Source: Oscillospiraceae bacterium (lineage in GTDB: Bacteria; Bacillota; Clostridia; Oscillospirales; Ruminococcaceae). Taken from it: a stretch of DNA of 64,000 bases. The stretch lies in contig CAADVD010000018.1 in NCBI GenBank assembly GCA_900752435.1, positions 1 through 64,000 on the forward strand, given 5' to 3'. The position numbers and the translations under genes were made by a program. Shown here one piece after another: positions 9,054 to 17,624 of this stretch. A model generated the notes under the pieces. The model was not told the origin of the DNA. It saw only the letters and a list, made by a program, of their open reading frames with translations, and did no database searches. Numbering within the stretch: position 1 is the first letter of the stretch; every line of letters begins with the position of its first letter.

Positions 9054-9883
9054 CACTTCGCACCTGCCTTTTTGCCTTGATATTCAACCAGATTGCGCAC
9101 GATCAAAATCACAATTGCCAACACTACCAGAATGGACGACACCGCAAAGGTAGCGGTAAAGTTGAATTCGTTGTACAGAATTTCAATGTGCAGTGGCAAC
9201 GTGTTGGTTTTGCCGCGCAGATGTCCAGACAGAACGGAAACAGCCCCGAATTCGCCCATGGCGCGTGCAGTACAAAGAATTAGTCCGTACAAAAATGCCC
9301 ATTTGATGTGCGGAAACGTAACCTTAAAAAAGATTTTAAGCCCGCTTGCGCCCATCAGCGCGGCTGCTTCCTCTTCGTCCTTGCCCTGCGCATTGAGCAC
9401 CGGAATAATTTCCCGGGAAATAAACGGGAACGTCACAAATATCGTTGCCAAAATGATACCTGGTACGGCAAACACTATCTTAATGTCCAGCGCTTGCAGA
9501 ATATCGTATGCCCAGCCGATGCGGCCAAAGGTCAGAATAAAAATCAAACCAGCTATAATCGGCGAAATGGCAAACGGAATATCGATGAGTGTTGTCAAGA
9601 GCTTTTTGCCCTTAAAGCGGAATTTTGTCATTGTCCATGCAGCAAACAGGCCAAAAATGGTATTGACCAGCACGGCTGCCACCGTTGCTTTCAAGGTCAA
9701 TATCAATGCTTTTACTGTATACTCATCGGTGATGGCATCCTTGTAAAACTGCCAGCCCTGCTCAAAAGCTTCCTTGAGCACCACAATCAGCGGCATCACC
9801 AGCATAAAGAACAAGAAAACGATGCCGATGGCGATTAAAATCCATTTGACCGCTTTTCCCTGCGGTGTTTTTGGTTGTTCCAT
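9053..9883 (-). CDS. cysW: Sulfate ABC transporter permease (CysW)
   Basis: One of two inner-membrane permeases of the sulfate importer, 276 aa, with about six membrane segments and the EAA-loop region ISREIIPVLNAQGKDEEEAAALMGAS that contacts CysA. Near the C-terminus MGEFGAVSVLSGHLRGKT is characteristic of CysW. The ATG at 9883 lies 6 bases after AGGGGTG; an in-frame GTG at 9892 is inside that ribosome binding site. It lies directly between cysT and cysA. Confidence 0.93.
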   Translation of the reverse strand: MEQPKTPQGKAVKWILIAIGIVFLFFMLVMPLIVVLKEAFEQGWQFYKDAITDEYTVKALILTLKATVAAVLVNTIFGLFAAWTMTKFRFKGKKLLTTLIDIPFAISPIIAGLIFILTFGRIGWAYDILQALDIKIVFAVPGIILATIFVTFPFISREIIPVLNAQGKDEEEAAALMGASGLKIFFKVTFPHIKWAFLYGLILCTARAMGEFGAVSVLSGHLRGKTNTLPLHIEILYNEFNFTATFAVSSILVVLAIVILIVRNLVEYQGKKAGAK

Positions 9884-9894
9884 AGGTGACACCC

Positions 9895-10725
9895 CTATTC
9901 TTTGGTAAATTTATTCATATGTACTTGAATCGAATTGATGACAAACAAAATCAGAAACGATACCACCAGCATCACCAGCGCAATCGCATTGGCACCGCTG
10001 TAATCGTATTGTTCCAGCTTGCTCATGATGAGCAAGGGAGCAATTTCGGTTTTAAACGGCGTGTTGCCGGCAATGAATACCACGCTTCCGTATTCGCCGA
10101 CTGCACGGGCAAAGGCAAGCCCAAAGCCGGTCAAAAGCGCCGGACGAATTTCCGGAAAAATCACACGAAAAAAGGTTTTGCTTCGGCTCGCGCCCAGCAT
10201 TCCAGCAGCTTCCTCGTACTGCACATCCAATCCTTCCAGCACCGGCTGAATGGTGCGAACGACAAACGGAATGCCAATGAAAATCATAGCTAGTGTAATT
10301 CCAATGCGCGTGTAAGAAATCGCAATGCCCCACTTGGCAAACCATTTGCCAATCATCCCTTGGTCGGAATAGAGTGTGGTCAGTGCAATACCGGCTACCG
10401 CCGTGGGCAAAGCAAACGGCAGTTCAATTAAGCCATCCACAATGCGCTTGCACGGAAAATCATAGCGCACCAGAATCCATGCAAGAATGACTCCAAACAC
10501 CGCATTGACTGCGGACGCAATCAACGCACAGAGAAAACTCACTTTGTATCCGGATAGCACGCGCTTATCGGTTACCGTTTCGACAAATGCGCTCCAACCC
10601 ATCTGGGAGGCATTGATCGCCAGTGAGGCCATGGGAATCAAGACAATCAGCGCCAACATAGCCAGCGTAACGCCCATTGAAATGCCAAATCCCGGGATCA
10701 CTTGTTTTCTTTTTTTCCTTTGCAT
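9895..10725 (-). CDS. cysT: Sulfate ABC transporter permease (CysT)
   Basis: The second inner-membrane permease of the sulfate importer, also written cysU, 276 aa. A basic cytoplasmic N-terminus is followed by about six membrane segments. The EAA region reads RTIQPVLEGLDVQYEEAAGMLGAS, and FARAVGEYGSVVFIAGN is the CysT form of the GEFG motif. Of two in-frame ATGs the second, at 10725, has proper spacing from ACGGAGG. It follows the binding-protein gene by about 45 bases. Confidence 0.93.
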   Translation of the reverse strand: MQRKKRKQVIPGFGISMGVTLAMLALIVLIPMASLAINASQMGWSAFVETVTDKRVLSGYKVSFLCALIASAVNAVFGVILAWILVRYDFPCKRIVDGLIELPFALPTAVAGIALTTLYSDQGMIGKWFAKWGIAISYTRIGITLAMIFIGIPFVVRTIQPVLEGLDVQYEEAAGMLGASRSKTFFRVIFPEIRPALLTGFGLAFARAVGEYGSVVFIAGNTPFKTEIAPLLIMSKLEQYDYSGANAIALVMLVVSFLILFVINSIQVHMNKFTKE

Positions 10726-10770
10726 ATCCATGCCTCCGTATCGTTTCTGAGCAATTGTGATGGATTCTAT

Positions 10771-11820
10771 TTATTCGCCGGTGTAAATTTGGTCGAATAC
10801 GCCGCCGTCACTGAAATGGGTTTTCTGTGCTTGGTTCCAGCCACCGAATAAATCGTCATCGATGGTTGTAAGTTCAACATCCAAATCAAAGACATCCGCA
10901 AATTCCTTTGCAATATCCGGATTGCTCGGACGGTAATAGTTTTCGCCTGCAATGCGCTGGCCAACATCGGAATAGAGGTACTCCAGATAGGCGGTTGCCA
11001 CTTCGCGCGTGCCGCGTTTGTCAACCACTTCATCCACGACAGCTACTGGCGGTTCAGCCAGAATGCTGATGCTCGGCGTAATGATTTCGTATTCATCCGG
11101 ATGTTCCTCAATGGAAAGATAGGCTTCATTTTCCCAAGCCAACAGGATGTCTCCCTGACCATTTTCCACAAAGGTGGTCGTCGCGCCGCGTGCACCGGAA
11201 TCCAGTACCAAAACATTTTGAAATAGTTTTTTGATATAGTCTTTGATTTGGCTCTCATCGTGGTTGTAAGCTTTATCAGCATACGCCCATGCGGCTAAAT
11301 AGTTCCAGCGCGCACCGCCGGAGGTTTTCGGGTTCGGCGTGATGATGCCGACGTCATCACGAATCAAATCACCCCAATCCTGAATGTTTTTCGGGTTGCC
11401 CTTGCGTACCAAAAAGACAATCGTTGAGGTATATGGTGAACTGTTATCTTCAAATTCGCTCTGCCAATCCGGTTCAATCAATCCAGCTTCTTCAATGGCC
11501 GTGATATCATAAGCCAGCGCCAACGTCACCACATCCGCCTCATTGCCTTCGATCACGGAACGTCCTTGTTTACCGGAACCACCGTGTGATTGTGTAATGG
11601 TGACATCCTGACCGGTTTTATCTTTCCAGTAAGTCTGAAACTCCAGATTGTAGGCTTCGTATAGTTCTCTGGTTGGGTCATAGGATACATTGGTAATTTC
11701 CACCGGTTTGCTGTAATCCGTACCGGAAGCGCTTCCTTCGTCGGATTTTCCGCAGCCGACAAACAAACCAGCGGCGGTTAATATGGATAAGCTCAGTGCG
11801 AGCAATTGTTTCTTTTTCAT
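10771..11820 (-). CDS. Sulfate-binding lipoprotein of the ABC importer
   Basis: The extracytoplasmic receptor that delivers sulfate to CysTWA. The N-terminus is a lipoprotein signal, with lysines, a hydrophobic stretch and lipobox GLFVGC23, so it is anchored outside the membrane. The mature part contains the sulfate-binding-protein blocks SHGGSGKQGRSVIEG, GDLIRDDVGIITPNPKTSGGARWN and VENGQGDILLAWENEA. It is 349 aa and the first gene of the sulfate operon. It could be called Sbp or CysP; these differ in thiosulfate preference, which sequence does not settle. The ATG at 11820 follows AAGGAGTATCCC. Confidence 0.93.
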   Translation of the reverse strand: MKKKQLLALSLSILTAAGLFVGCGKSDEGSASGTDYSKPVEITNVSYDPTRELYEAYNLEFQTYWKDKTGQDVTITQSHGGSGKQGRSVIEGNEADVVTLALAYDITAIEEAGLIEPDWQSEFEDNSSPYTSTIVFLVRKGNPKNIQDWGDLIRDDVGIITPNPKTSGGARWNYLAAWAYADKAYNHDESQIKDYIKKLFQNVLVLDSGARGATTTFVENGQGDILLAWENEAYLSIEEHPDEYEIITPSISILAEPPVAVVDEVVDKRGTREVATAYLEYLYSDVGQRIAGENYYRPSNPDIAKEFADVFDLDVELTTIDDDLFGGWNQAQKTHFSDGGVFDQIYTGE

Positions 11821-11891
11821 GGGATACTCCTTATCTGTGCCTAGGTCTTTCGACCATCTATGCACTTTACGATGGTTGATGCGTCTGTTTT

Positions 11892-11978
11892 TCAATTATG
11901 ATTGCACATTCGCCGGTCATAACATCGTGTATTCCAGAATTCATGCAATGTCGATGGTAAATTTCTTTGCAGTGCCAT
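11892..11978 (-). CDS. Possible 28-residue leader peptide of the sulfate operon
   Basis: A short frame lies in the 5' leader of the sulfate operon, behind a strong ribosome binding site (AAAAAGGAG, 9 bases before the ATG). Its second half reads FWNTRCYDRRMCNHN and contains two cysteines. It ends 71 bases before the binding-protein ATG. After the stop the RNA can fold either ACCATC/GATGGT or GGTC-GAAA-GACC; the two share bases and exclude each other, as expected for a leader that senses translation. No U-tract follows, so any control would act on translation. A second ATG, in frame, sits 9 bases upstream but abuts the ribosome binding site. Function is inference. Confidence 0.45.
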   Translation of the reverse strand: MALQRNLPSTLHEFWNTRCYDRRMCNHN

Positions 11979-12001
11979 AGGTGCCATCTCCTTTTTGTAT
12001 T

Positions 12002-12041
12002 ATTCATATTATTCATATTGTTATTATAGGATTTAATATGA
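12002..12041. promoter_or_regulatory. Cluster of ATTCATATT half-sites below the sulfate operon promoter
   Basis: Two tandem copies of ATTCATATT (12002-12019) and one inverted copy, AATATGAA (12034-12041), lie just downstream of the expected transcription start. The same 9-base arm forms a perfect inverted repeat over the cysK -35 box, suggesting one shared repressor (inference). Confidence 0.5.
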
Positions 12042-12052
12042 ACATGTCTGAA

Positions 12053-12085
12053 AGTATAACAGCATTTCCCTAGTTTGTCAATAGG
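12053..12085 (-). promoter_or_regulatory. Promoter of the sulfate operon with a sequence shared with metY
   Basis: On the minus strand TTGACA (12081-12076), a 17-base spacer and TATACT (12058-12053). The -35 box sits inside the 17-base sequence CCTAGTTTGTCAATAGG (plus-strand reading, 12069-12085), which recurs without change at the metY promoter. The 387-base gap between the binding-protein gene and cysK holds this promoter, half-sites, the leader frame and the cysK terminator. Confidence 0.8.
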
Positions 12086-12142
12086 ATTTCCATAATTTAT
12101 GAGCATTTTATGAGATTGCACAGAATTTTGTGCTTTTTCATA

Positions 12143-12183
12143 CAAAAAAATAGCGTGTAAACACAACTGCTGCATTCACACGC
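12143..12183 (-). terminator. Terminator of cysK
   Basis: On the minus strand GCGTGTGAA pairs with TTTACACGC, allowing G-U pairs, and is followed by TATTTTTTT. It begins about 25 bases after the cysK stop codon. Confidence 0.8.
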
Positions 12184-12207
12184 CTAAAATTTTGTTCAAA
12201 ATGATCT

Positions 12208-13137
12208 TTATTCAAACAAGCTGGTAGACAAATAACGTTCTCCAGTATCCGGCAGGAGTACCACAATGTGTTTATTTTTGTTTTCCGGTCTCTTCGCCAA
12301 TTCGGTTGCCGCATGAATCGCCGCGCCGGAAGAAATACCAACCAGCAAGCCATCGGTTTTCGCCACTGCACGAGCGGCTTCAAACGCAGCCTCGTTCGAC
12401 ACAGGAATGATTTCATCTACCACATCCAAATCCAATACCGCCGGTACAAAACCTGCACCAATGCCCTGAATTTTATGCGGTCCTGCTTTTCCGCCCGACA
12501 ATACTGGTGAACTGGCTGGTTCCACAGCTACAATTTTGACGTTCGGATTTTTTGCCTTTAAAGTTTCTCCCACACCAGAAATGGTACCGCCCGTACCCAC
12601 GCCGGCTACAAAAATATCAACTTTACCGTCGGTATCGCTCCAAATTTCCTCCGCGGTGGTCGAGCGGTGAATGGCCGGATTCGCTTTGTTCTCAAACTGC
12701 TGGGGAATGATCGCATTGCCATACTGCTCAACCAATTCCTCGGCCTTTCGGATCGCACCGCCCATGCCCTCTGCTCCCGGGGTCAGCACCACTTCCGCAC
12801 CCAGTGCCGAAACGATGCGGCGGCGCTCGATACTCATGGTATCCGGCATAGTCAAAATCAAATGCAAGCCTTTGGACGCTGCCACAAAAGCAAGCCCAAT
12901 ACCGGTATTGCCGCTGGTGGGTTCAATGATCACAGTGTCCGCATTGATTTTTCCCTGCTTGATTCCCTCTTCAATCATGGCATTTGCCACACGGTCTTTG
13001 ACACTTCCAAGCGGATTAAAGTACTCTACCTTTGCAATCAAGGCAGCCTCCAACCCATTCTGCTGTTCGTAGTTGGACAGTTCTAATAAGGGTGTATGCC
13101 CAATCAGTTCCGTCAATTTTTTTGCAATTTTTGCCAT
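12208..13137 (-). CDS. cysK: Cysteine synthase A (O-acetylserine sulfhydrylase)
   Basis: A cytoplasmic PLP enzyme that makes cysteine from O-acetylserine and sulfide, the last step after sulfate reduction. The PLP lysine is K47 in NPLGSVKDR, the substrate loop is TSGNTG (74-79), the phosphate loop is GVGTGGTISG, and SSGAA comes near the C-terminus. At 309 aa it has standard length. It carries its own promoter and terminator, so it is separate from the sulfate operon although adjacent and in the same direction. The ATG follows AGAGGAATCCAACA. Confidence 0.95.
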   Translation of the reverse strand: MAKIAKKLTELIGHTPLLELSNYEQQNGLEAALIAKVEYFNPLGSVKDRVANAMIEEGIKQGKINADTVIIEPTSGNTGIGLAFVAASKGLHLILTMPDTMSIERRRIVSALGAEVVLTPGAEGMGGAIRKAEELVEQYGNAIIPQQFENKANPAIHRSTTAEEIWSDTDGKVDIFVAGVGTGGTISGVGETLKAKNPNVKIVAVEPASSPVLSGGKAGPHKIQGIGAGFVPAVLDLDVVDEIIPVSNEAAFEAARAVAKTDGLLVGISSGAAIHAATELAKRPENKNKHIVVLLPDTGERYLSTSLFE

Positions 13138-13166
13138 TGTTGGATTCCTCTTTTCTATGATGATGT

Positions 13167-13205
13167 TAAAAGCATTATAACTCGTAATTCATATTTAGTC
13201 AATAT
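13167..13205 (-). promoter_or_regulatory. cysK promoter with a perfect 9+9 inverted repeat
   Basis: On the minus strand TTGACT is followed 17 bases later by TATAAT. The -35 box is embedded in ATTCATATT-GACTA-AATATGAAT, a perfect 9-bp inverted repeat with a 5-base spacer. A repressor bound there would block RNA polymerase. The same arm occurs three times below the sulfate operon promoter. Confidence 0.7.
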
Positions 13206-13232
13206 GAATTCTATATTTTATGCAATAAATTG

Positions 13233-13260
13233 CCCGCAAAGACCATGATGGCTTTGCGGG
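13233..13260 (-). terminator. Hairpin downstream of the CoA-disulfide-reductase-like gene
   Basis: CCCGCAAAG pairs with CTTTGCGGG around a 10-base loop, just after the stop codon. No strong T-run follows, so it may act as a weak terminator or as a 3'-end stabiliser. Confidence 0.6.
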
Positions 13261-13266
13261 TAACCT

Positions 13267-14928
13267 TTAATTTTCGTTTTGAGACGCATTTCGTGCAAGC
13301 TGATCTTTGCGATAAGCCTGATAATGGTAATAGCCGCCGGTCAGGTTGGCAACCTGAAAGCCGCGTTGTTTTAAGATGCGGTAAGCGATATATCCACGCA
13401 AACCTATTTGACAGAAGATGTAAATCGGTACTTGCGGATTGAGTTCATCCAACCGCTCACGCAGCTCATCAAGCGGAATGTTTTGAGCATGCTCAATGCT
13501 TCCATTGGCAAATTCTTCTGCTGTCCGCGTATCCAGCAAAATACCGTTTTGAATGCCTTTGATGTCTTCCAAATCAAATTTTTTCATCTGGCCGGACAAA
13601 ACGTTTTCGGCAACAAATCCCGCCATATTGACCGGATCTTTTGCAGAGGAAAACGGCGGTGCATACGCCAGCTCCAATTCCGTCAAATCATACACCGTTG
13701 CATGCTGACGAATCATCGCGGCAAGCACATCAATGCGTTTGTCCACACCCGCACCACCGACAATCTGTGCACCCAGCAAAAGTCCATCCGTTTTTTGGAA
13801 CAGCAATTTGATGAACATGAACTCGCCGCCCGGATAATAACCGGCATGAGAAGCGCTGAACGTAAAAGTTTTTTCATAAGACACTTTATGCGCGCACAGA
13901 CTGCGTTCATTCGCACCGGTAAGCCCAACCGTCAAGTCAAACACTTTTACAATGGCCGTTCCCTGTACCGGTTGACTGACGGCAGGTTTTCCGCAAATGC
14001 GATCAGCAACAATGCGAGCCTGTTTGTTGGCAATGGAAGCCAGCGGCACCAAGGCAGGCTCGTCAAAAGTCAAATCCCGCACCACAGCGGCATCACCCAG
14101 CGCATAAATGTCCGACACACTGGTTTCCAGATGATTGTTGACGATAATTTCGCCCTTTGCACCCAGTTGAATGCCGCTGTCCTTCAAAAAGGCGGTTGCC
14201 GGACGAACGCCAATGCTCAACAATACCAACTGGGCATCAATCCGTTTGCCGGATGTTAAAAGGACGGACTCCGTTCCGATTTCAGCAACGCCGTCCTCCA
14301 AAACCAAATGAATGCCCTGCTCGCGTATGTGGTTGTGCACATCGTAAGCCATGTCTTCATCCAACGCGGCCAATACATGATTTTGTGCCTCCACCAAAGT
14401 AACCTGCATACCCAAACGCTTGAGGTTTTCGGCCATCTCCAAACCGATGAAGCCAGCACCGACAACAACGGCTGTTTGCGGCTGATGAGCACGAAGAAAT
14501 TGCTTCAAGCCGTAAGTATCCTGCACATTGCGCAAGGTGAAAACATGCTCCTGCGCCACTCCCGGGATGGACGGCTTAACGGGTACCGCACCCGGGGAAA
14601 GCACCAAATGGTCATAGGATTCCTGATAGGTTTCGCCGGTTGTGCGGTTGAGGACGGTTACATATTTTTCAGCGCTGTTGACCGACACCACCTGATTCAT
14701 CACCCGAACATCAACGCGAAACCGATTGTAAAAGCTTTCCGGTGTTTGCAGCAGCAGCTCATCTTCATCCACAATCACATCGCCGATGTAGTAGGGCAAG
14801 CCGCAGTTGGCATAAGAAATATATGCGTCCTTTTCCAGCAGGACAATTTCGGCAAATTCGTCGTTTCGGCGCAGTCTGGCCGCTGTTCCGGCTCCGCCTG
14901 CAACGCCTCCAATAATTACCGTTTTCAT
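13267..14928 (-). CDS. CoA-disulfide-reductase-like flavoprotein with C-terminal rhodanese domain
   Basis: An FAD/NAD(P)H-dependent disulfide oxidoreductase (553 aa) that should reduce CoA-disulfide, persulfide or polysulfide. Residues 1-450 carry the N-terminal FAD motif (VIIGGVAGGAGTAARLRR), the single active cysteine C42 in SYANCGLPYY, the NADH motif VVVGAGFIGLEMAENL and YALGDAA. Residues about 460-545 form a rhodanese domain with active-site loop FCQIGLRG. This architecture is known from CoA disulfide reductase/NADH-dependent persulfide reductases. It lies next to the sulfate and cysteine genes, which supports a sulfur role. The ATG at 14928 follows AGAAAGGGGTCAATCA. Confidence 0.88.
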   Translation of the reverse strand: MKTVIIGGVAGGAGTAARLRRNDEFAEIVLLEKDAYISYANCGLPYYIGDVIVDEDELLLQTPESFYNRFRVDVRVMNQVVSVNSAEKYVTVLNRTTGETYQESYDHLVLSPGAVPVKPSIPGVAQEHVFTLRNVQDTYGLKQFLRAHQPQTAVVVGAGFIGLEMAENLKRLGMQVTLVEAQNHVLAALDEDMAYDVHNHIREQGIHLVLEDGVAEIGTESVLLTSGKRIDAQLVLLSIGVRPATAFLKDSGIQLGAKGEIIVNNHLETSVSDIYALGDAAVVRDLTFDEPALVPLASIANKQARIVADRICGKPAVSQPVQGTAIVKVFDLTVGLTGANERSLCAHKVSYEKTFTFSASHAGYYPGGEFMFIKLLFQKTDGLLLGAQIVGGAGVDKRIDVLAAMIRQHATVYDLTELELAYAPPFSSAKDPVNMAGFVAENVLSGQMKKFDLEDIKGIQNGILLDTRTAEEFANGSIEHAQNIPLDELRERLDELNPQVPIYIFCQIGLRGYIAYRILKQRGFQVANLTGGYYHYQAYRKDQLARNASQNEN

Positions 14929-15014
14929 TGATTGACCCCTTTCTCTGTGTTCCTTATGCTGTCTGAAACAGCAGAGCGATTCTGCTAAAATTATATGTGA
15001 ATTCTTCCGCTGCG

Positions 15015-15548
15015 TCAATCCTCCGGAAGCGTAATCACGCCGTCCACAATCATCTGCGCCACCAATTCCGCACCGAAGCCCACGACGCTGGGACATTTAT
15101 CCCCGTGTCCGCCGGCGGCAACAAACGCTTCCGATTCCTCCGGCAGATACAAGTCAAACGAACGGCCGAATAACTTTTGCTGAATTTGACAGCACAAAAT
15201 GCCGCCGTATTTTTTCTCAAAGGCTTCGATTATTTGACGTGTCAGCGTAAAGCAAGTGTAATCCACTTCTTGTTCCAATTCCTCTACTTGACGGCCGGTT
15301 GCTAAGCTAATAACAGTGATTGCACCTACCACAGCACCGCACATCCCTTTGGAGCAAAGTCCGGCACCGGCACCAAAGCCAAAAACGGAACGGAATGCTT
15401 CATCACTGATGCCGTTGAACACATCCTTCAATCCAGCTAATGTAGACTGCGGACAGTTTCCATATTCCTGTTCGTAAAAGAAAGCACGGTCTCTGGCTTT
15501 TTTAACCAAAGCTTGCTTTTCTTCTACTGATAACTTTTGATAATCCAT
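15015..15548 (-). CDS. C_GCAxxG_C_C family redox protein
   Basis: A small protein (177 aa) of the cysteine-rich C_GCAxxG_C_C family, which is often placed next to membrane or transport genes and is presumed to be redox-active or metal-binding. The visible pattern is GNCPQSTL, then GFGAGAGLCSKGMCGAVVGAI, then GGILCCQIQQK and DKCPSVVG near the end. The ATG at 15548 is chosen because GGAGG lies 5 bases ahead. Its ribosome binding site overlaps the stop of the preceding ATPase gene, so it is probably the last gene of the long hydantoinase operon. No catalytic function can be assigned. Confidence 0.8.
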   Translation of the reverse strand: MDYQKLSVEEKQALVKKARDRAFFYEQEYGNCPQSTLAGLKDVFNGISDEAFRSVFGFGAGAGLCSKGMCGAVVGAITVISLATGRQVEELEQEVDYTCFTLTRQIIEAFEKKYGGILCCQIQQKLFGRSFDLYLPEESEAFVAAGGHGDKCPSVVGFGAELVAQMIVDGVITLPED

Positions 15549-15559
15549 TTTGTCCTCCA

Positions 15560-16546
15560 TCAGTCCAAGACCGGAAAATGACAAGCAACTTGATGATTCG
15601 GAGAAATTTCCTGCATCTGCGGTTCTTCATGGAAGCATTTTTCCTGTGCAAACGGACAGCGGGTACAGAAACGACAGCGCTTGGGGATATTCACCAATCC
15701 CGGCACTTCTCCTTCCAGAATCTTCTCCCCCGATGGCAAATTAGGGTCAGGCATCGGAATGGCATCCAGCAGTGCCCGTGTATAGGGATGGTACGGATGC
15801 TCGAAAAGCTCATCAGCCGGTGACAATTCCATCATTTTTCCCAGATACATGACGGCTACATCATCCGAAATGTGTTTGACCACATTCAGTCCATGTGCTA
15901 CAAAAATATAAGTTAGTCCAAATTTTCGCTGAAGCTCCTGCAGTAAATTGATGATCTGAGACTGAATGGAAACATCCAATGCGGATACCGGTTCGTCGCA
16001 GATGATGAGCTGAGGATTCAGCGCCAAGGCACGGGCGATGCCCACACGCTGGCGCTGACCGCCCGAAAATTCATGCGGATAGCGTTTCGCCGCTTCTTTG
16101 GGGAGCCCCACCAAGCCGAGCAATTTTTCAACTTTTTCATTGATGTTGGTTTTATCCGCAAAGTGATACAGCTTCATGGGTTCGGCTAAAATATCACCAA
16201 TTTTCATCTTGGGATTCAGCGACGCATAAGGGTCTTGAAAAACAAACTGAATCTTTTGGCGCAGTTCTTTCATTTCTTTTCGGCTGCACTTTAAAATGTC
16301 GCGGCCTTCAAACAGAATTTCTCCGTCTGTGGCCGGTGTGAGCTGTACAATCATGCGTCCAATGGTGGTTTTCCCACAGCCGGATTCACCGACGATCCCC
16401 AGTGTTTTTCCCTTGCGCACTTGAAAGCTTACGCCGTCCACAGCCTGCGCATACTGCTGTTCCGAAAACAGAGAACGCTTGGCAACCGGAAAATATTTCT
16501 TTAAATTACGCACCTCTAACAGGATTTCTTCCTCTTGTTGTTTCAT
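15560..16546 (-). CDS. Peptide-type ABC importer ATP-binding protein (OppF/DppF)
   Basis: One of the paired ATPases of a peptide/nickel-type importer, 328 aa. It has Walker A GESGCGKT, Q-loop VFQDPYASLNPKM, signature FSGGQRQR, Walker B LIICDEP and the C-terminal oligopeptide-transporter domain with the cysteine cluster CRFCTRCPFAQEKC typical of this ATPase pair. The ATG at 16546 has GAGGTG upstream; the GTG 12 bases earlier lies inside that site. It follows its partner ATPase within the same operon. Confidence 0.9.
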   Translation of the reverse strand: MKQQEEEILLEVRNLKKYFPVAKRSLFSEQQYAQAVDGVSFQVRKGKTLGIVGESGCGKTTIGRMIVQLTPATDGEILFEGRDILKCSRKEMKELRQKIQFVFQDPYASLNPKMKIGDILAEPMKLYHFADKTNINEKVEKLLGLVGLPKEAAKRYPHEFSGGQRQRVGIARALALNPQLIICDEPVSALDVSIQSQIINLLQELQRKFGLTYIFVAHGLNVVKHISDDVAVMYLGKMMELSPADELFEHPYHPYTRALLDAIPMPDPNLPSGEKILEGEVPGLVNIPKRCRFCTRCPFAQEKCFHEEPQMQEISPNHQVACHFPVLD

Positions 16547-16576
16547 AAAAACACGCACCTCTTTTCCGCTTCCGGC

Positions 16577-17566
16577 TTATTGATTTTCTGTGGATGTGCC
16601 GAGCGGTGCCGGAAAATGGCAGGCAACACCGCGCTCACCGCTCCATTCCATCTCCGGTGAAACCGACTCGCAAATTTTTTGTGCAACACCGCATCGATTG
16701 CGGAAGATACAGCCTTCCGGCCGATGAATGAGATTGGGAACCGTACCCGGAATGGTGTACAACTCATCTTTGGGCTGGTCAATGCGCGGAATGCACTGAA
16801 GCAAGCCTTGTGTATAGGGATGCCGCGGATGAGCAAAAAATTCTTTCACTTCCGATTCTTCAATCACCTTTCCGCCGTACATCACCACAACCCGATCAGC
16901 CATCTGCGCTACAACGCCCAAGTCATGTGTGATTAAAACGATGGTCATGCCCAGTTCTGCTTTTAACTTTTTCATCAAACGCAAAATCTGTGCCTGAATG
17001 GTGACGTCCAAAGCCGTTGTCGGTTCATCGGCAATCAACAGCTTGGGATTGCAGGACAGCGCAATGGCAATCATCACTCTTTGCCGCATACCACCGGATA
17101 GCTGATGCGGGTATTCCTTTAAACGGCGTTCCGGATCAGATACGCCCACCAATTTCAGCAATTCCAACGCGCGGGCCGTTGCTTCCTGCCTGGTTGCATT
17201 GGTGTGCAGACGCACCGATTCCGAAATCTGACGGCCTATGGTATAAACTGGATTTAGCGCCGTCATGGGTTCCTGAAAAATCATGGCAATGTCGTTGCCG
17301 CGAATTTTACACATTTCTTTTTCTGATTTTTCCAGCAGATTTTCCCCGCTAAAGATGATTTCGCCGCCGGCATACCGTGCTGGCGGCGATGCCAGCAAAC
17401 GCATAATTGAAAGGGATGTCACACTTTTTCCGCATCCGGATTCGCCAACTATGCACAGCGTTTCCCCTTTGTTGACCGTCAAGCTGATATCATCAATGGC
17501 TTCCACCACACCTTTTGCCGTATCAAACTGAATTTTCAAGTGGTTAATTTCCAGTAATTTTTCCAT
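16577..17566 (-). CDS. Peptide-type ABC importer ATP-binding protein (OppD/DppD)
   Basis: The second ATPase of the importer, 329 aa: Walker A GESGCGKS, Q-loop IFQEPMTALNPVY, signature LSGGMRQR, Walker B LLIADEP and H-loop LITHDLG, followed by the C-terminal domain with GCIFRNRCGVAQKIC. Several in-frame starts (GTG, ATG, ATG) sit together; the ATG at 17566 has the best spacing from AAAGG. Together with the two permeases and the binding protein it completes a five-component importer whose substrate is set by the hydantoinase-type genes upstream. Confidence 0.9.
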   Translation of the reverse strand: MEKLLEINHLKIQFDTAKGVVEAIDDISLTVNKGETLCIVGESGCGKSVTSLSIMRLLASPPARYAGGEIIFSGENLLEKSEKEMCKIRGNDIAMIFQEPMTALNPVYTIGRQISESVRLHTNATRQEATARALELLKLVGVSDPERRLKEYPHQLSGGMRQRVMIAIALSCNPKLLIADEPTTALDVTIQAQILRLMKKLKAELGMTIVLITHDLGVVAQMADRVVVMYGGKVIEESEVKEFFAHPRHPYTQGLLQCIPRIDQPKDELYTIPGTVPNLIHRPEGCIFRNRCGVAQKICESVSPEMEWSGERGVACHFPAPLGTSTENQ

Positions 17567-17624
17567 CGCCATCACCTTTCATTTTGATGTTTTGCCTGCT
17601 GTGATTCCTGTGTATCATCAAAAT

